DNA of 15,456 bases from DRYM01 sp964564025. Lineage in GTDB: Archaea; Thermoproteota; Thermoprotei_A; EX4484-217-1. Under the pieces are notes generated by a model. It made no database searches. It saw only the letters and a program-made list of their open reading frames with translations, and had not been told where the DNA came from. Numbering within the stretch: the first letter of the stretch is position 1; every line of letters starts with the position of its first letter. Location of the stretch: NCBI GenBank assembly GCA_964564025.1, contig CAZLZO010000033.1, forward strand, positions 1-15,456, given 5' to 3'. Made by a program: the position numbers and the translations under genes. This document shows positions 1-6,922 of this stretch, piece by piece.

Positions 1-352
1 CCAGTATAGATAAGGTTAAGCCTAAGCTAAGTATTGATGCTACAAGTTGCCCTGCGCTCTTACTTGCAAGTCTAAACTCTCCAGCACCGAAATATTGGGA
101 GATAATCGAAATACCTGCCGTAGCATACCCCATACCTAAAGAGTAAAAGAGCATTATTAGAGGCCATGAAACAGTTGGTGCACCGAAAGCTTCTCTCCCT
201 AATTTACCTAGCCAGAAAGCATCAACCAAATTGTAGGAAATGTTGACGAGATTAGCTAGCACTATAGGCCATGCTAGCCAGAAAATTGTTTTTACAACAG
301 GCCCATTAAGTATTTTCGTTCTTAAAGCGCTAGCTTCCTCCGAACCCTTCAT
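1..352 (-). CDS. MATE-family efflux/multidrug transporter, N-terminal part (partial)
   Basis: The visible 117 codons encode the N-terminus of a polytopic membrane protein of the MATE (multi-antimicrobial extrusion) family; the rest lies beyond the left edge. After a short cytoplasmic lead come MATE-typical segments: a first helix with the pattern WLAWPIVLANLVN, then a stretch rich in N, D and G (YNLVDAFWLGKLG), then FGAPTVSWPLIMLFYSLGMGYATAGISIISQYFGAG, which resembles the second and third helices of the family. Such proteins export cationic compounds using a Na+ or H+ gradient; the substrate cannot be told. The ATG at 352 is preceded by a GTGAT SD-like motif about 9 bases upstream. A second ATG at 357 is out of frame and runs straight into a stop. 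A TATA-like stretch (TTTTAAAT on the minus strand, near 391-399) could drive it. Family assignment is from sequence pattern only. Confidence 0.85.
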   Translation of the reverse strand, partial: MKGSEEASALRTKILNGPVVKTIFWLAWPIVLANLVNISYNLVDAFWLGKLGREAFGAPTVSWPLIMLFYSLGMGYATAGISIISQYFGAGEFRLASKSAGQLVASILSLGLTLSIL

Positions 353-406
353 TTCATCGAATCACTAAGTAACCGTAGTATTGCGTTTTACATTTAAAAC
401 CTTGTC

Positions 407-1162
407 TTATGCAGTTCTATGTTCGAAAACCGTTATCCTATAGTATCCTCTATTAGGCCACCTAGAACCTTTATAGTAAATGTTTCCAGGAAACTTCAAG
501 TACAGTTCAGCATAGCTTTTCGTTAAGCTTGTCCTATGAGCAAGCCATTTTATTTCGAAAAACCCATTACTATCCGTTTTACTTCTCGCGGCAACAGTAT
601 CCCCTAAAACCTCATCGTGACATATGAGAAGTATTTCAGCGTTGGAAATAGATTTTCCAGAATTCTTCGTAACAAGTTTCCCCCTAAAATAAACTATTTC
701 AGCCCATTTAACGTTTTTAGAGGGAGGAGAATATATTATGAGTTTTGTTTCGGCCTTACTTAACCCAATATTTAATGTTACATTTTCGCTTAAAACCTTA
801 CTAAACATTCCAATACTGAACGTTAAGGCATAGTTCAGTATGAGTGTTGAAGAGTTTATTTCGGGTAAAACCAGGAAAACACGTTTCCTACTGTAGAAAC
901 CGAGGCATCCTAATGTATAGTTGCTTGAAAAAACAACTCCGCCGCCATCTTTAGATACTAAATTAACACGTAAAATAACGTTACGATAGGTGAATGGCGA
1001 ATCATTAACTACGTCTAGTTCCAGAAGCCTGCTCCGCACATTACTGGACACATAAACTTCAACGTTTTTTAGAAACCATATTTCACCGTAGAACCTCAAA
1101 GCTAAGGCTAAAACTATGGTTAAAATCGTAAGCGCCACTAGCTTATTTCTAAGAGGAAACAT
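407..1162 (-). CDS. Membrane-anchored extracytoplasmic protein of unknown function with a C-terminal carboxypeptidase-regulatory-like beta domain
   Basis: A 251-residue orphan. Residues about 8-24 form one hydrophobic helix after a positively charged start (R5, K7), with no lipobox cysteine, so it is probably an uncleaved anchor with the rest outside the cell. Residues 30-150 alternate hydrophobic and polar residues and hold several N-x-S/T sequons (for example NSS and NVT), suggesting a beta-rich, possibly glycosylated domain. Residues about 154-245 (FRGKLVTKNSGKSISNAEI, later KTDSNGFFEIKW) resemble the carboxypeptidase-regulatory-like or bacterial Ig-like fold, in which a short internal phrase of the form 'T-D-x-x-G-x-F' is typical. 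It lies upstream of the MATE gene on the same strand, 54 bases away, but that gene has its own TATA-like element, so co-transcription is uncertain. A TATA-like GTATAACC near 1200-1208 fits its start. No specific function can be given. Confidence 0.75.
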   Translation of the reverse strand: MFPLRNKLVALTILTIVLALALRFYGEIWFLKNVEVYVSSNVRSRLLELDVVNDSPFTYRNVILRVNLVSKDGGGVVFSSNYTLGCLGFYSRKRVFLVLPEINSSTLILNYALTFSIGMFSKVLSENVTLNIGLSKAETKLIIYSPPSKNVKWAEIVYFRGKLVTKNSGKSISNAEILLICHDEVLGDTVAARSKTDSNGFFEIKWLAHRTSLTKSYAELYLKFPGNIYYKGSRWPNRGYYRITVFEHRTA

Positions 1163-1298
1163 TCTCGAAGACCCAAATGAAATGTTCTGTACGAACCGAG
1201 GTTATACGTTTTCCTAACGGTAAATGAAGATTCGCTTACAACTTAAATCTTCGTAAACAACTAGTTACTGTGGAGGTTAGAAGAGAGGTTTGTAGATT
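1163..1298. promoter_or_regulatory. Divergent intergenic promoter region
   Basis: This gap separates two divergent genes. On the minus strand, GTATAACC around 1200-1208 lies about 40 bases from the ATG at 1162 and is a plausible TATA box. On the plus strand, ACTTAAATC at 1241-1249 lies about 50 bases before the ATG at 1299, leaving a leader of about 28 bases. That leader contains GAGGT (1285-1289), 9 bases before the start, and a second GGAGGT at 1272-1277. No inverted repeat was noticed. The TATA assignments rest on spacing and composition only. Confidence 0.4.
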
Positions 1299-1646
1299 AT
1301 GGTTAGAATCGAGCATTACGACTTCGGAGAAATAGTCGTTAATGGTAGAAAGTATAATAGGGACATAATTATTACGCCTAGTAGGATAATTAGTGATTGG
1401 TGGAGAATAGAGGGACACATGCTATTCCTTGACGATTTAAAGGATGTTTTAAATGAAGAGTTTGAATACCTTGTTATCGGAACAGGATACTACGGTTTTA
1501 TGAGAGTTTCAGATGAAGTATTCAGGGAAATGAGTAAGAGAGAGGTGAAGGTTATAGCTAAGCCTACACGTGAAGCAGTTGAAGAATACAATCTGCTATC
1601 TTCTAAGGGGGCTAAGGTTGTTGGAGCATTCCATTTAACATGCTGA
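1299..1646 (+). CDS. Mth938/DUF498-domain protein
   Basis: A 115-residue protein of the Mth938-like (DUF498/DUF598) family, which includes the mitochondrial complex I assembly factor NDUFAF3; the archaeal role is not established. Family features are visible in order: an N-terminal strand pair with FGEIVVNGRKYNRDIIITP, a central WWR motif, the glycine-rich LVIGTGYYGFMRV segment at about residues 58-70, and a C-terminal PTREAVEEYNLLSSKGAKVVGAFHLTC, where the 'YN' and the terminal HLTC are characteristic. The length is normal for the family. A GAGGT motif nine bases before the ATG supports the start. It converges on treT with only one base between the two stop codons. Nothing in the context ties it functionally to the sugar genes; it is probably an independent housekeeping gene. 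Confidence 0.9.
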   Translation: MVRIEHYDFGEIVVNGRKYNRDIIITPSRIISDWWRIEGHMLFLDDLKDVLNEEFEYLVIGTGYYGFMRVSDEVFREMSKREVKVIAKPTREAVEEYNLLSSKGAKVVGAFHLTC

Positions 1647-1647
1647 C

Positions 1648-2883
1648 TTAATTTCTTAGCACCTCAGCAAATATTTTAAGGCAATTCTCCAAATGCTTAG
1701 TTATAATGAAGTTCTCCTTAACGTATCTATGCCCATTTTCTCCGAGTTTTTTCCTCACCTTTGGATTCCTTATTAAATGAATTACGTACTTAGTTGCTTC
1801 ATTTATATCTCTGACAAGATAACCTGTTACTCCGTCAATTACTTGTAGCTTAACGCCTCCAGCTGGCCGGGCTACTACTGGAACCTTCTTCCACAATGCT
1901 TCAGTAACCGATAATCCAAACCCTTCTCTTAAGGACATTTGTAATGCTACAGTAGTTGCTCTTTGGAAAGCATTTACCTCCAACGCTCTAACGCCTTTAT
2001 AGTCTGCTAGTATGAACACGTTAGGGTCTTCACATATTTTCCTACATATTTTCTCAAGATAAATTAGCCCGTCAGGATCATCCGTCGGCATAGCCGTTAT
2101 TAGAAGCAGTTGAACACTACCTACCTTCTCCTTAACTTTCCTATAAACACTTACTGCGGCGAACGGGTCTTTCCACGGATCAAACCTTCCAACCTGCGTT
2201 AGTATTGGTTTTTCAGGATCTACACCGAATTTTTCGAGAACCCTAAGCACATCTGTTTCATTAAGTTCACGGTTTTTAGGGCTTAAAGGATCTATTGATG
2301 GGGGCATTGTGAATATTTTAGGTGTAGGGGTGTCGGGATGAACAAATTCTTTCAAGTGGAATATTGAAGCATCATATTTCCTAAGCATTTCTCTAACTAA
2401 ATCCCATATAGGCTTGTATGGTGTTGATAAGTCTATGTGGCATCTCCAAATCCACTTGCCAAAGCCCTGCTTAACTAAAGTCCTTAGCCCTAAAGGTTGA
2501 GGGTCATGTATCACAATAACGTCTTTCGCTAAATCTATTTCGCTTAAGTTTTCCTTCAAAACATTCATATAGAACTTCTTTTCTTCATCCGAAATCCTAA
2601 TTTCCATTCCTTGCAGACCATGATGTATCTTCTTAGTTATCTTGAAGAATTCTTTAGAAGCTTCTATAATAAACCATTCAGCATCTACTCCAACATCTCT
2701 CATTAGGGGCACTAAATTGTAGAGTATTTCGGCAACGCCACCACCATATGCTGTAGAATTTACGTGGACAACTTTAACATTCTTCAATGTTTCAGCGAGA
2801 TTTAATAGCTCATTTATTTTCTTAGAACCAATTATTTCCTTATATTCGAGAATTCTACGTTGCGGTAAATCGGAAACCTTCAT
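1648..2883 (-). CDS. treT: Trehalose glycosyltransferring synthase (TreT), GT4 family
   Basis: The 411-residue length fits characterised archaeal TreT proteins. TreT reversibly couples NDP-glucose and glucose to give trehalose plus NDP, and can run toward trehalose breakdown. The N-terminal Rossmann half contains the TreT-like VVHVNSTAYGGGVAEIL (residues 38-54), a glycine loop for the acceptor site, and HIDLSTP (149-155). The C-terminal half has the nucleotide-sugar site: VGRFDPWKDP (231-240) with the conserved Arg/Lys pair, then REGFGLSVTEAL (319-330), giving the retaining-GT4 E-X7-E signature (E320/E328), followed by ARPAGGVKLQVIDGVTGYLV. The ATG at 2883 is preceded by GTGAT at 2889-2893 with five-base spacing. 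It diverges from trmB across a promoter region with inverted repeats, and the malEFGK operon lies beyond trmB, so it very likely belongs to the same sugar regulon. The direction of the reaction in the cell cannot be told. Confidence 0.93.
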   Translation of the reverse strand: MKVSDLPQRRILEYKEIIGSKKINELLNLAETLKNVKVVHVNSTAYGGGVAEILYNLVPLMRDVGVDAEWFIIEASKEFFKITKKIHHGLQGMEIRISDEEKKFYMNVLKENLSEIDLAKDVIVIHDPQPLGLRTLVKQGFGKWIWRCHIDLSTPYKPIWDLVREMLRKYDASIFHLKEFVHPDTPTPKIFTMPPSIDPLSPKNRELNETDVLRVLEKFGVDPEKPILTQVGRFDPWKDPFAAVSVYRKVKEKVGSVQLLLITAMPTDDPDGLIYLEKICRKICEDPNVFILADYKGVRALEVNAFQRATTVALQMSLREGFGLSVTEALWKKVPVVARPAGGVKLQVIDGVTGYLVRDINEATKYVIHLIRNPKVRKKLGENGHRYVKENFIITKHLENCLKIFAEVLRN

Positions 2884-2904
2884 GCCGCATCACTTAAATT
2901 GCTT

Positions 2905-2924
2905 AAGATAACATATATTATCTT
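2905..2924. promoter_or_regulatory. Perfect 7-bp inverted repeat between treT and trmB, candidate operator
   Basis: AAGATAA (2905-2911) and TTATCTT (2918-2924) are exact reverse complements separated by six bases (CATATA). If treT uses the TATA-like CTATATACTA at 2926-2935 (read on the minus strand), transcription would start near 2905, so this palindrome would fill the space between TATA box and start site, a classic position for repression. The centre itself (ACATATATTA) could be a TATA box for trmB. Binding by TrmB is inferred from position, not shown. Confidence 0.5.
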
Positions 2925-2925
2925 G

Positions 2926-2936
2926 TAGTATATAGA
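2926..2936. promoter_or_regulatory. Shared TATA-like box between treT and trmB
   Basis: TAGTATATAG sits about 50 bases before the treT start and about 65 bases before the trmB start (2998). Read on the minus strand it gives a treT start site near 2905 with a 22-base leader that includes the SD. Read on the plus strand it gives a trmB start site near 2957. The nine bases TAGTATATA recur exactly in the malE upstream region at 8262-8270, in both cases followed closely by AAGT. Confidence 0.45.
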
Positions 2937-2950
2937 AGTTACCTAGAAAT

Positions 2951-2968
2951 TATCACTTTCGAGAGATA
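2951..2968. promoter_or_regulatory. TGM-like inverted repeat in the trmB leader, candidate autoregulatory operator
   Basis: TATCAC and GAGATA are separated by six bases. The Thermococcales Glycolytic Motif bound by TrmB-like regulators is, from established knowledge, TATCAC-N5-GTGATA; this site has one half-site mismatch and one extra spacer base. It would lie over the predicted trmB transcription start. The nine bases TTATCACTT (2950-2958) also occur upstream of malE at 8251-8259. Function is inferred. Confidence 0.4.
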
Positions 2969-2997
2969 AATTAGGGTCTTCAGCTATGGAGGAAAAC

Positions 2998-4032
2998 ATG
3001 GACATAATTCTTAAGTCACTAGAAGCCCTCGGAATAAAGGGGTATGAGGGGAAAGCGTACCTAACTTTACTAAGGATTGGTGAGGAAACAGCTCCTAAAC
3101 TAGCTTCTAAGGCTGGAATACCTTTGCCAAGGGTGTACGATGTTCTTGAAAGCCTATGTAGGAAGGGGCTCGTAGAAATTAAAGCTGGTAGGCCGAGAAA
3201 GTATAGGGCACTACCTCCTAGCATTGCTTTAACAAGATATATTAGATCATATATTGAGCAGATAAAGAGTCTTAACAATAGGGTAGTTGAGGAACTTGAG
3301 AAGCTTTACAAGACAACTGAAACCCATGAACCCTACCTATGGGTTTCCCATAGTATAGGGGCGAGTGTTGTAAGAACAATTGAGTGGATTAAGCAAATGT
3401 CCATTGACGGATATGCTTCATTAAATCTTAACATATTATCACAAATACTTACGACACTAACCAATAAACTTTCTAAGGAACCATCAATACCGTTTTCAGT
3501 AACGCTGATAGAGTATCCTAACGAGAAAGTGCTTAGAAAAATTGAGGGTATAAGGAATATAAGGCTCCTATATCAGTCGACAGGCTTCATAAAAGCTTTT
3601 GAACATGACTTTAAAAGAGCCGTGATTTTCGGTAAAGGATACGCTCTGTTCACGTCAGAACCTGAACTACTTGTTCTCCTAAACGACACATACTATTTCG
3701 GATGCTGGAGAAATGTTGAAGTAATAAAGGAATTCGAAGTTATGAGAGGTGATAGGTACTTTGCTAAGCATCAATGGTTAGTTATGCCGATAATAGATAA
3801 GGCGCTGAAAGAAAACTATACAGTACTTGTCAACGTTGTTGGTAAATGGATTAAAACAGGTGAGCCTGCTGAAGTAGGGGCTTATGCTAAGAGAGTATAT
3901 AGGAGCCCCGATGATAGAACAAGAACGATTATCGTTGAAACTAAGGATGGAGAGGAACTAAGTATTGGAGGTTTAGGGGCTTCTGTGGAAGATATCGAAG
4001 CACACTACATTACTGTGGAAATTCTTGGCTAA
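2998..4032 (+). CDS. trmB: TrmB-family sugar-sensing transcriptional regulator
   Basis: A 344-residue regulator. Residues about 5-76 form the TrmB winged helix-turn-helix: ALGIKGYEGKAYLTLLRIGEETAPKLASKAGIPLPRVYDVLESLCRKGLVEI. In the family this holds the conserved 'Y(E)…AY..LL' start and the recognition helix 'P..RVYDVL'. A helical linker follows (SYIEQIKSLNNRVVEELEKLY). The C-terminal part is the sugar-binding domain and ends in IGGLGASVEDIEAHYITVEILG, which parallels the end of Thermococcus TrmB. Family proteins bind maltose, trehalose or glucose and repress sugar-transport genes. An ATG at 2986 would add four residues, but GGAGG at 2988-2992 lies five bases before the ATG at 2998, so the later start is preferred. 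It converges on malK with a 4-bp overlap of the stop codons and diverges from treT, so it sits inside the locus it probably controls. Confidence 0.92.
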   Translation: MDIILKSLEALGIKGYEGKAYLTLLRIGEETAPKLASKAGIPLPRVYDVLESLCRKGLVEIKAGRPRKYRALPPSIALTRYIRSYIEQIKSLNNRVVEELEKLYKTTETHEPYLWVSHSIGASVVRTIEWIKQMSIDGYASLNLNILSQILTTLTNKLSKEPSIPFSVTLIEYPNEKVLRKIEGIRNIRLLYQSTGFIKAFEHDFKRAVIFGKGYALFTSEPELLVLLNDTYYFGCWRNVEVIKEFEVMRGDRYFAKHQWLVMPIIDKALKENYTVLVNVVGKWIKTGEPAEVGAYAKRVYRSPDDRTRTIIVETKDGEELSIGGLGASVEDIEAHYITVEILG

Positions 4033-5102
4033 TACGTTATTGTTGTTAGTCTCTTACCTTCCGGTGCAAATACATGTAGCTTATATACTTTTATTTTAAC
4101 AAGATCCCCATGGTTTGCATTACATTCTAGAAGAACCCTTAGTGATATTCCATTGCCAACGTCGACTTTTGCGTACCTACGTGACCCAACATACTCTACT
4201 ATAACAACTTTGCCTTCTAAGTGTCCTTCATTGTTTGGTTCTAAAGCTACCGCTTCATCCGGACGTATTCCAATGAATACTTCGCTGTATTCTTTACCTA
4301 TCTCCGAAGGGATGTTTAGGTTTCTAACCAGCTTATGTGACGTTGGTAGCTTGTAAATGTTCATTGGCGGATCTCCTATGAAGTTCGCTATGAAAACGTT
4401 TGCTGGGTTATTGTATAGTTCCTCGGGAATACCTACTTGCTGCGTTTCACCTCTTCTCAAAACCATTACTCTATCTCCAACAGCGAAAGCATCGGCTTGA
4501 TCATGGGTTACAAGTATCGTTGTTATTCCGAGTTTCTTCTGCAGCTCCTTAACGAACTCTCTAGCTGTAACCCTAATTCTTGCGTCCAAGTTACTGAACG
4601 GTTCGTCAAGCAATAGTACGTCAGGCTGTTTAACTAATGCGCGAGCAACAGCTACTCTTTGCTGCTGACCACCGCTCATATAGGCTGGCTTACGATTAAG
4701 TAAATCGGCTATTCCGAGAGCTTCAGCAACCTCTCTAACTCTCTTCCTAATTTCATCTTCAGGGAGCTTCTTAAGCCTCAGGGGGAAAGCTATGTTTTCA
4801 TAAGCTGTCATGTGAGGGTATAGGGCCCAATTTTGAAATACCATTCCAATGTTCCTATCTCTAGGTTCTACGAAAATCTCATCCTCAACACTTACAACCT
4901 CCTTGTTGCCGATGATTATTTTGCCTTTAGTTGGTATTTCTAATCCGGCAATAATCCTAAGAAGAGTTGTTTTACCGGAACCTGATGGGCCAAGTATTAC
5001 GAAGAATTCCCCAGGCTTAATCTCGATATTAATGTTTTTTAGCGCAACAACCTTTGGAGGAAATATTTTCCAAATGTCAACTATTTTCACACCCTTAGCC
5101 AA
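4029..5102 (-). CDS. malK: CUT1-type sugar ABC transporter ATP-binding protein (MalK-like)
   Basis: A 357-residue ATPase energising import of an oligosaccharide through MalF/MalG. All nucleotide-binding motifs are intact: Walker A GPSGSGKT (38-45), Q-loop VFQNWALYPH with Q90, signature MSGGQQQR (142-149), Walker B VLLLDEP (162-168), D-loop SNLD, and H-loop LVTHDQ with H200. The remainder (from about 240) holds the MalK-type OB/TOBE region, including IGIRPDEAVALEP and a final VYKLHVFAPEGKRL. The start is TTG at 5102. GAGGTGA at 5110-5116, seven bases upstream, is an excellent SD and is itself the end of malG, whose last codons are ATG AAG AGG TGA, so translation is probably coupled. It is the last gene of malE-malF-malG-malK. 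Homologous MalK/UgpC proteins can serve several sugar importers, so substrate specificity rests on the context. Confidence 0.93.
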   Translation of the reverse strand: MAKGVKIVDIWKIFPPKVVALKNINIEIKPGEFFVILGPSGSGKTTLLRIIAGLEIPTKGKIIIGNKEVVSVEDEIFVEPRDRNIGMVFQNWALYPHMTAYENIAFPLRLKKLPEDEIRKRVREVAEALGIADLLNRKPAYMSGGQQQRVAVARALVKQPDVLLLDEPFSNLDARIRVTAREFVKELQKKLGITTILVTHDQADAFAVGDRVMVLRRGETQQVGIPEELYNNPANVFIANFIGDPPMNIYKLPTSHKLVRNLNIPSEIGKEYSEVFIGIRPDEAVALEPNNEGHLEGKVVIVEYVGSRRYAKVDVGNGISLRVLLECNANHGDLVKIKVYKLHVFAPEGKRLTTITY

Positions 5103-5109
5103 ATACGGG

Positions 5110-5982
5110 TCACCTCTTCATAGCCCATCCTCTAAATCCTCTCATGTAGTATCTATTGAATAGAGCGTATATTAGGAGAGGTGCGAGCATAGCAATAACA
5201 GATCCTGAAGACAGAAGACCCCAGTCAACCTGGTATTGGCCTTTAAGTCTAGGTAGCATTTGTGTTACAACCATTTTGTTAGGGTCAAATATAAGCATTA
5301 ATGCGAAGAAGAAGTCGTTCCAAACCCATGCGAACTGGAGAACAGACGCTGAAACAAGACCGGGAAGTGCTAGGGGTAAGACAACTTTTCTGAAAACTTG
5401 GAAATCTGTTGCTCCATCAACTCTAGCTGCTTCTTCAAGCTCCACAGGCAGTAATGAAAAATAGTTTCTTAGGAAAAACGTTACCCACGGAATACCCCAT
5501 GATGAATGTATAAGTATTAGTCCGAGGTAAGTGTTGAGTAGGTGAAGGTTTCTTAGAAGAAAGAATATTGGAATTATTGTCATTTGCTGAGGGACAGCCA
5601 TTAGGAAAAGTATTGTTGCAAACAAGTACTTCTTTACGGGCAGGCTGAAACGTGCGAAACCGTAAGCTGTTAAAGCAGCAATACTTACTGGTATTAGCGT
5701 GCTAGGTATTGCTATTATGAACGAGTTAAGTATTCCCTTACCAAGGGAGAACATAGGGTTAAAGAGTGCATCAATATAGTTCTTAAGAGTAAATGTGAAT
5801 GGTGCAAAAGCCCACCAACCATAAATGACAACTTCTCTAAAGGGTCTAATACTTGTCATGAAAATACCTATGAACGGGGTTATCCATAGAACCCCTACAA
5901 TCCATGCTACGAAGTTCAGAATAAGTATTTTAAAGGGTGAGCCTAAGAGACCAGGTTTTCTAAGCTTAAACGCTTTCTTCAT
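5110..5982 (-). CDS. malG: Sugar ABC transporter permease (MalG-like)
   Basis: A 290-residue inner permease with about six hydrophobic segments: near 20-42, 84-110, 118-143, 149-170, about 205-230 and 255-275. The cytoplasmic EAA loop that docks the ATPase is clear: EEAARVDGATDFQVFRKVVLPLALPG (residues 183-208), with the invariant Gly at 190. The order of features and the length fit MalG rather than MalF. Its ATG overlaps the malF stop by one base (TAATG), pointing to translational coupling and fixing the start. Its own stop region supplies the SD of malK. With MalF it would form the transmembrane channel for an alpha-glucoside such as trehalose or maltose. Confidence 0.93.
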   Translation of the reverse strand: MKKAFKLRKPGLLGSPFKILILNFVAWIVGVLWITPFIGIFMTSIRPFREVVIYGWWAFAPFTFTLKNYIDALFNPMFSLGKGILNSFIIAIPSTLIPVSIAALTAYGFARFSLPVKKYLFATILFLMAVPQQMTIIPIFFLLRNLHLLNTYLGLILIHSSWGIPWVTFFLRNYFSLLPVELEEAARVDGATDFQVFRKVVLPLALPGLVSASVLQFAWVWNDFFFALMLIFDPNKMVVTQMLPRLKGQYQVDWGLLSSGSVIAMLAPLLIYALFNRYYMRGFRGWAMKR

Positions 5983-6899
5983 TATCCTCTCTCACCTTTC
6001 ATAATTGATCTTATCCATAGGATAACCACTGGTATCACTATTATCGTTAGAATAGTAGCTACAGTAGCTGACATCGCATAGTCTCCTAGCCTAGCGAAAT
6101 ACTCGTACATTAGTAATGCTAGAACTGTTGAAGCTCCTCCTGGACCGCCTTGCGTTGAAGCATAAACTATATCGAATATTTTGAGGTCCCATAGAATGGT
6201 CATTGCAACTACTGTTAAAGTTACAGGCTTAAGCATAGGTATTATTATTTTGAAAAGTATTGTTTTAAAATCGGCGCCATCAACAATAGCTGCTTCAATA
6301 ACTTCACGAGGTAACGATGATAGACCTGCAGAATACATTGTCACGGTAAAGCCCGACCATAGCCAAACAGAGCCTAGTATTAGTGAGAATAAGGCTGTGT
6401 TGGGATATATTGTCCATGTTTTAGCGAGAAATCCTAAGCCGAAAATTCTAAGTAAGAGGTTAACTACTCCAAGGTCTTTATCGAAGCTGAACTGTATGAG
6501 TAAGCCTCCAACAATCATAGGTATAACCATTCCTAAGAAAATAAATGATCTAATAATGCTACCTCCCTTAATGTACTGTAGAAAGACCGCAAATAAAATA
6601 CCTATAATGAGGGTCAAGGGTAGGTGAATAGCTATCCATATAATGTTATGAACTATTGCTCCCATAGGGAAACTTAGTGTTTTAATACCTTCCGGATTAA
6701 TGAATCTTTTATCGGAAACTATTTTCACGTAATTTTCTAATCCCAGAGGCCTTTCAACAATGTTTACTCCGGGAATAGGGTTTATGTTGAAGCTTAGAAG
6801 AATAGTTGCGATAATAGGGTACACGACAAATACTAATACGAGGATAAGGGCTGGGATAAAAAAAGTAATTCTTTTTGGAGACATTTTAAGTGATGTCAT
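5982..6899 (-). CDS. malF: Sugar ABC transporter permease (MalF-like)
   Basis: A 305-residue permease of the CUT1 family, partner of MalG. The first hydrophobic helix (about 12-34) is followed by a short external segment, NINPIPGVNIVERPLGLENYVKIV, of the kind found in archaeal MalF proteins, which lack the long periplasmic loop of E. coli MalF. Further helices lie at about 80-108, 117-136, 165-190, 222-240 and 278-296. The EAA loop reads EVIEAAIVDGADFKTILFKIIIPMLKP (199-225), with Gly208. The ATG at 6899 is preceded by GAGG about eight bases upstream, within the 23-base gap to malE. The stop codon overlaps the malG start by one base. Substrate is inferred from neighbours. Confidence 0.93.
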   Translation of the reverse strand: MTSLKMSPKRITFFIPALILVLVFVVYPIIATILLSFNINPIPGVNIVERPLGLENYVKIVSDKRFINPEGIKTLSFPMGAIVHNIIWIAIHLPLTLIIGILFAVFLQYIKGGSIIRSFIFLGMVIPMIVGGLLIQFSFDKDLGVVNLLLRIFGLGFLAKTWTIYPNTALFSLILGSVWLWSGFTVTMYSAGLSSLPREVIEAAIVDGADFKTILFKIIIPMLKPVTLTVVAMTILWDLKIFDIVYASTQGGPGGASTVLALLMYEYFARLGDYAMSATVATILTIIVIPVVILWIRSIMKGERG

Positions 6900-6922
6900 T
6901 TCTGCGCCTCACTAGTTCGAAG

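Noticed and set aside
1236..1418. A 60-codon minus-strand frame over the start of the DUF498 gene
   Set aside because: It lies opposite a well-supported gene and has no SD or recognisable protein features.
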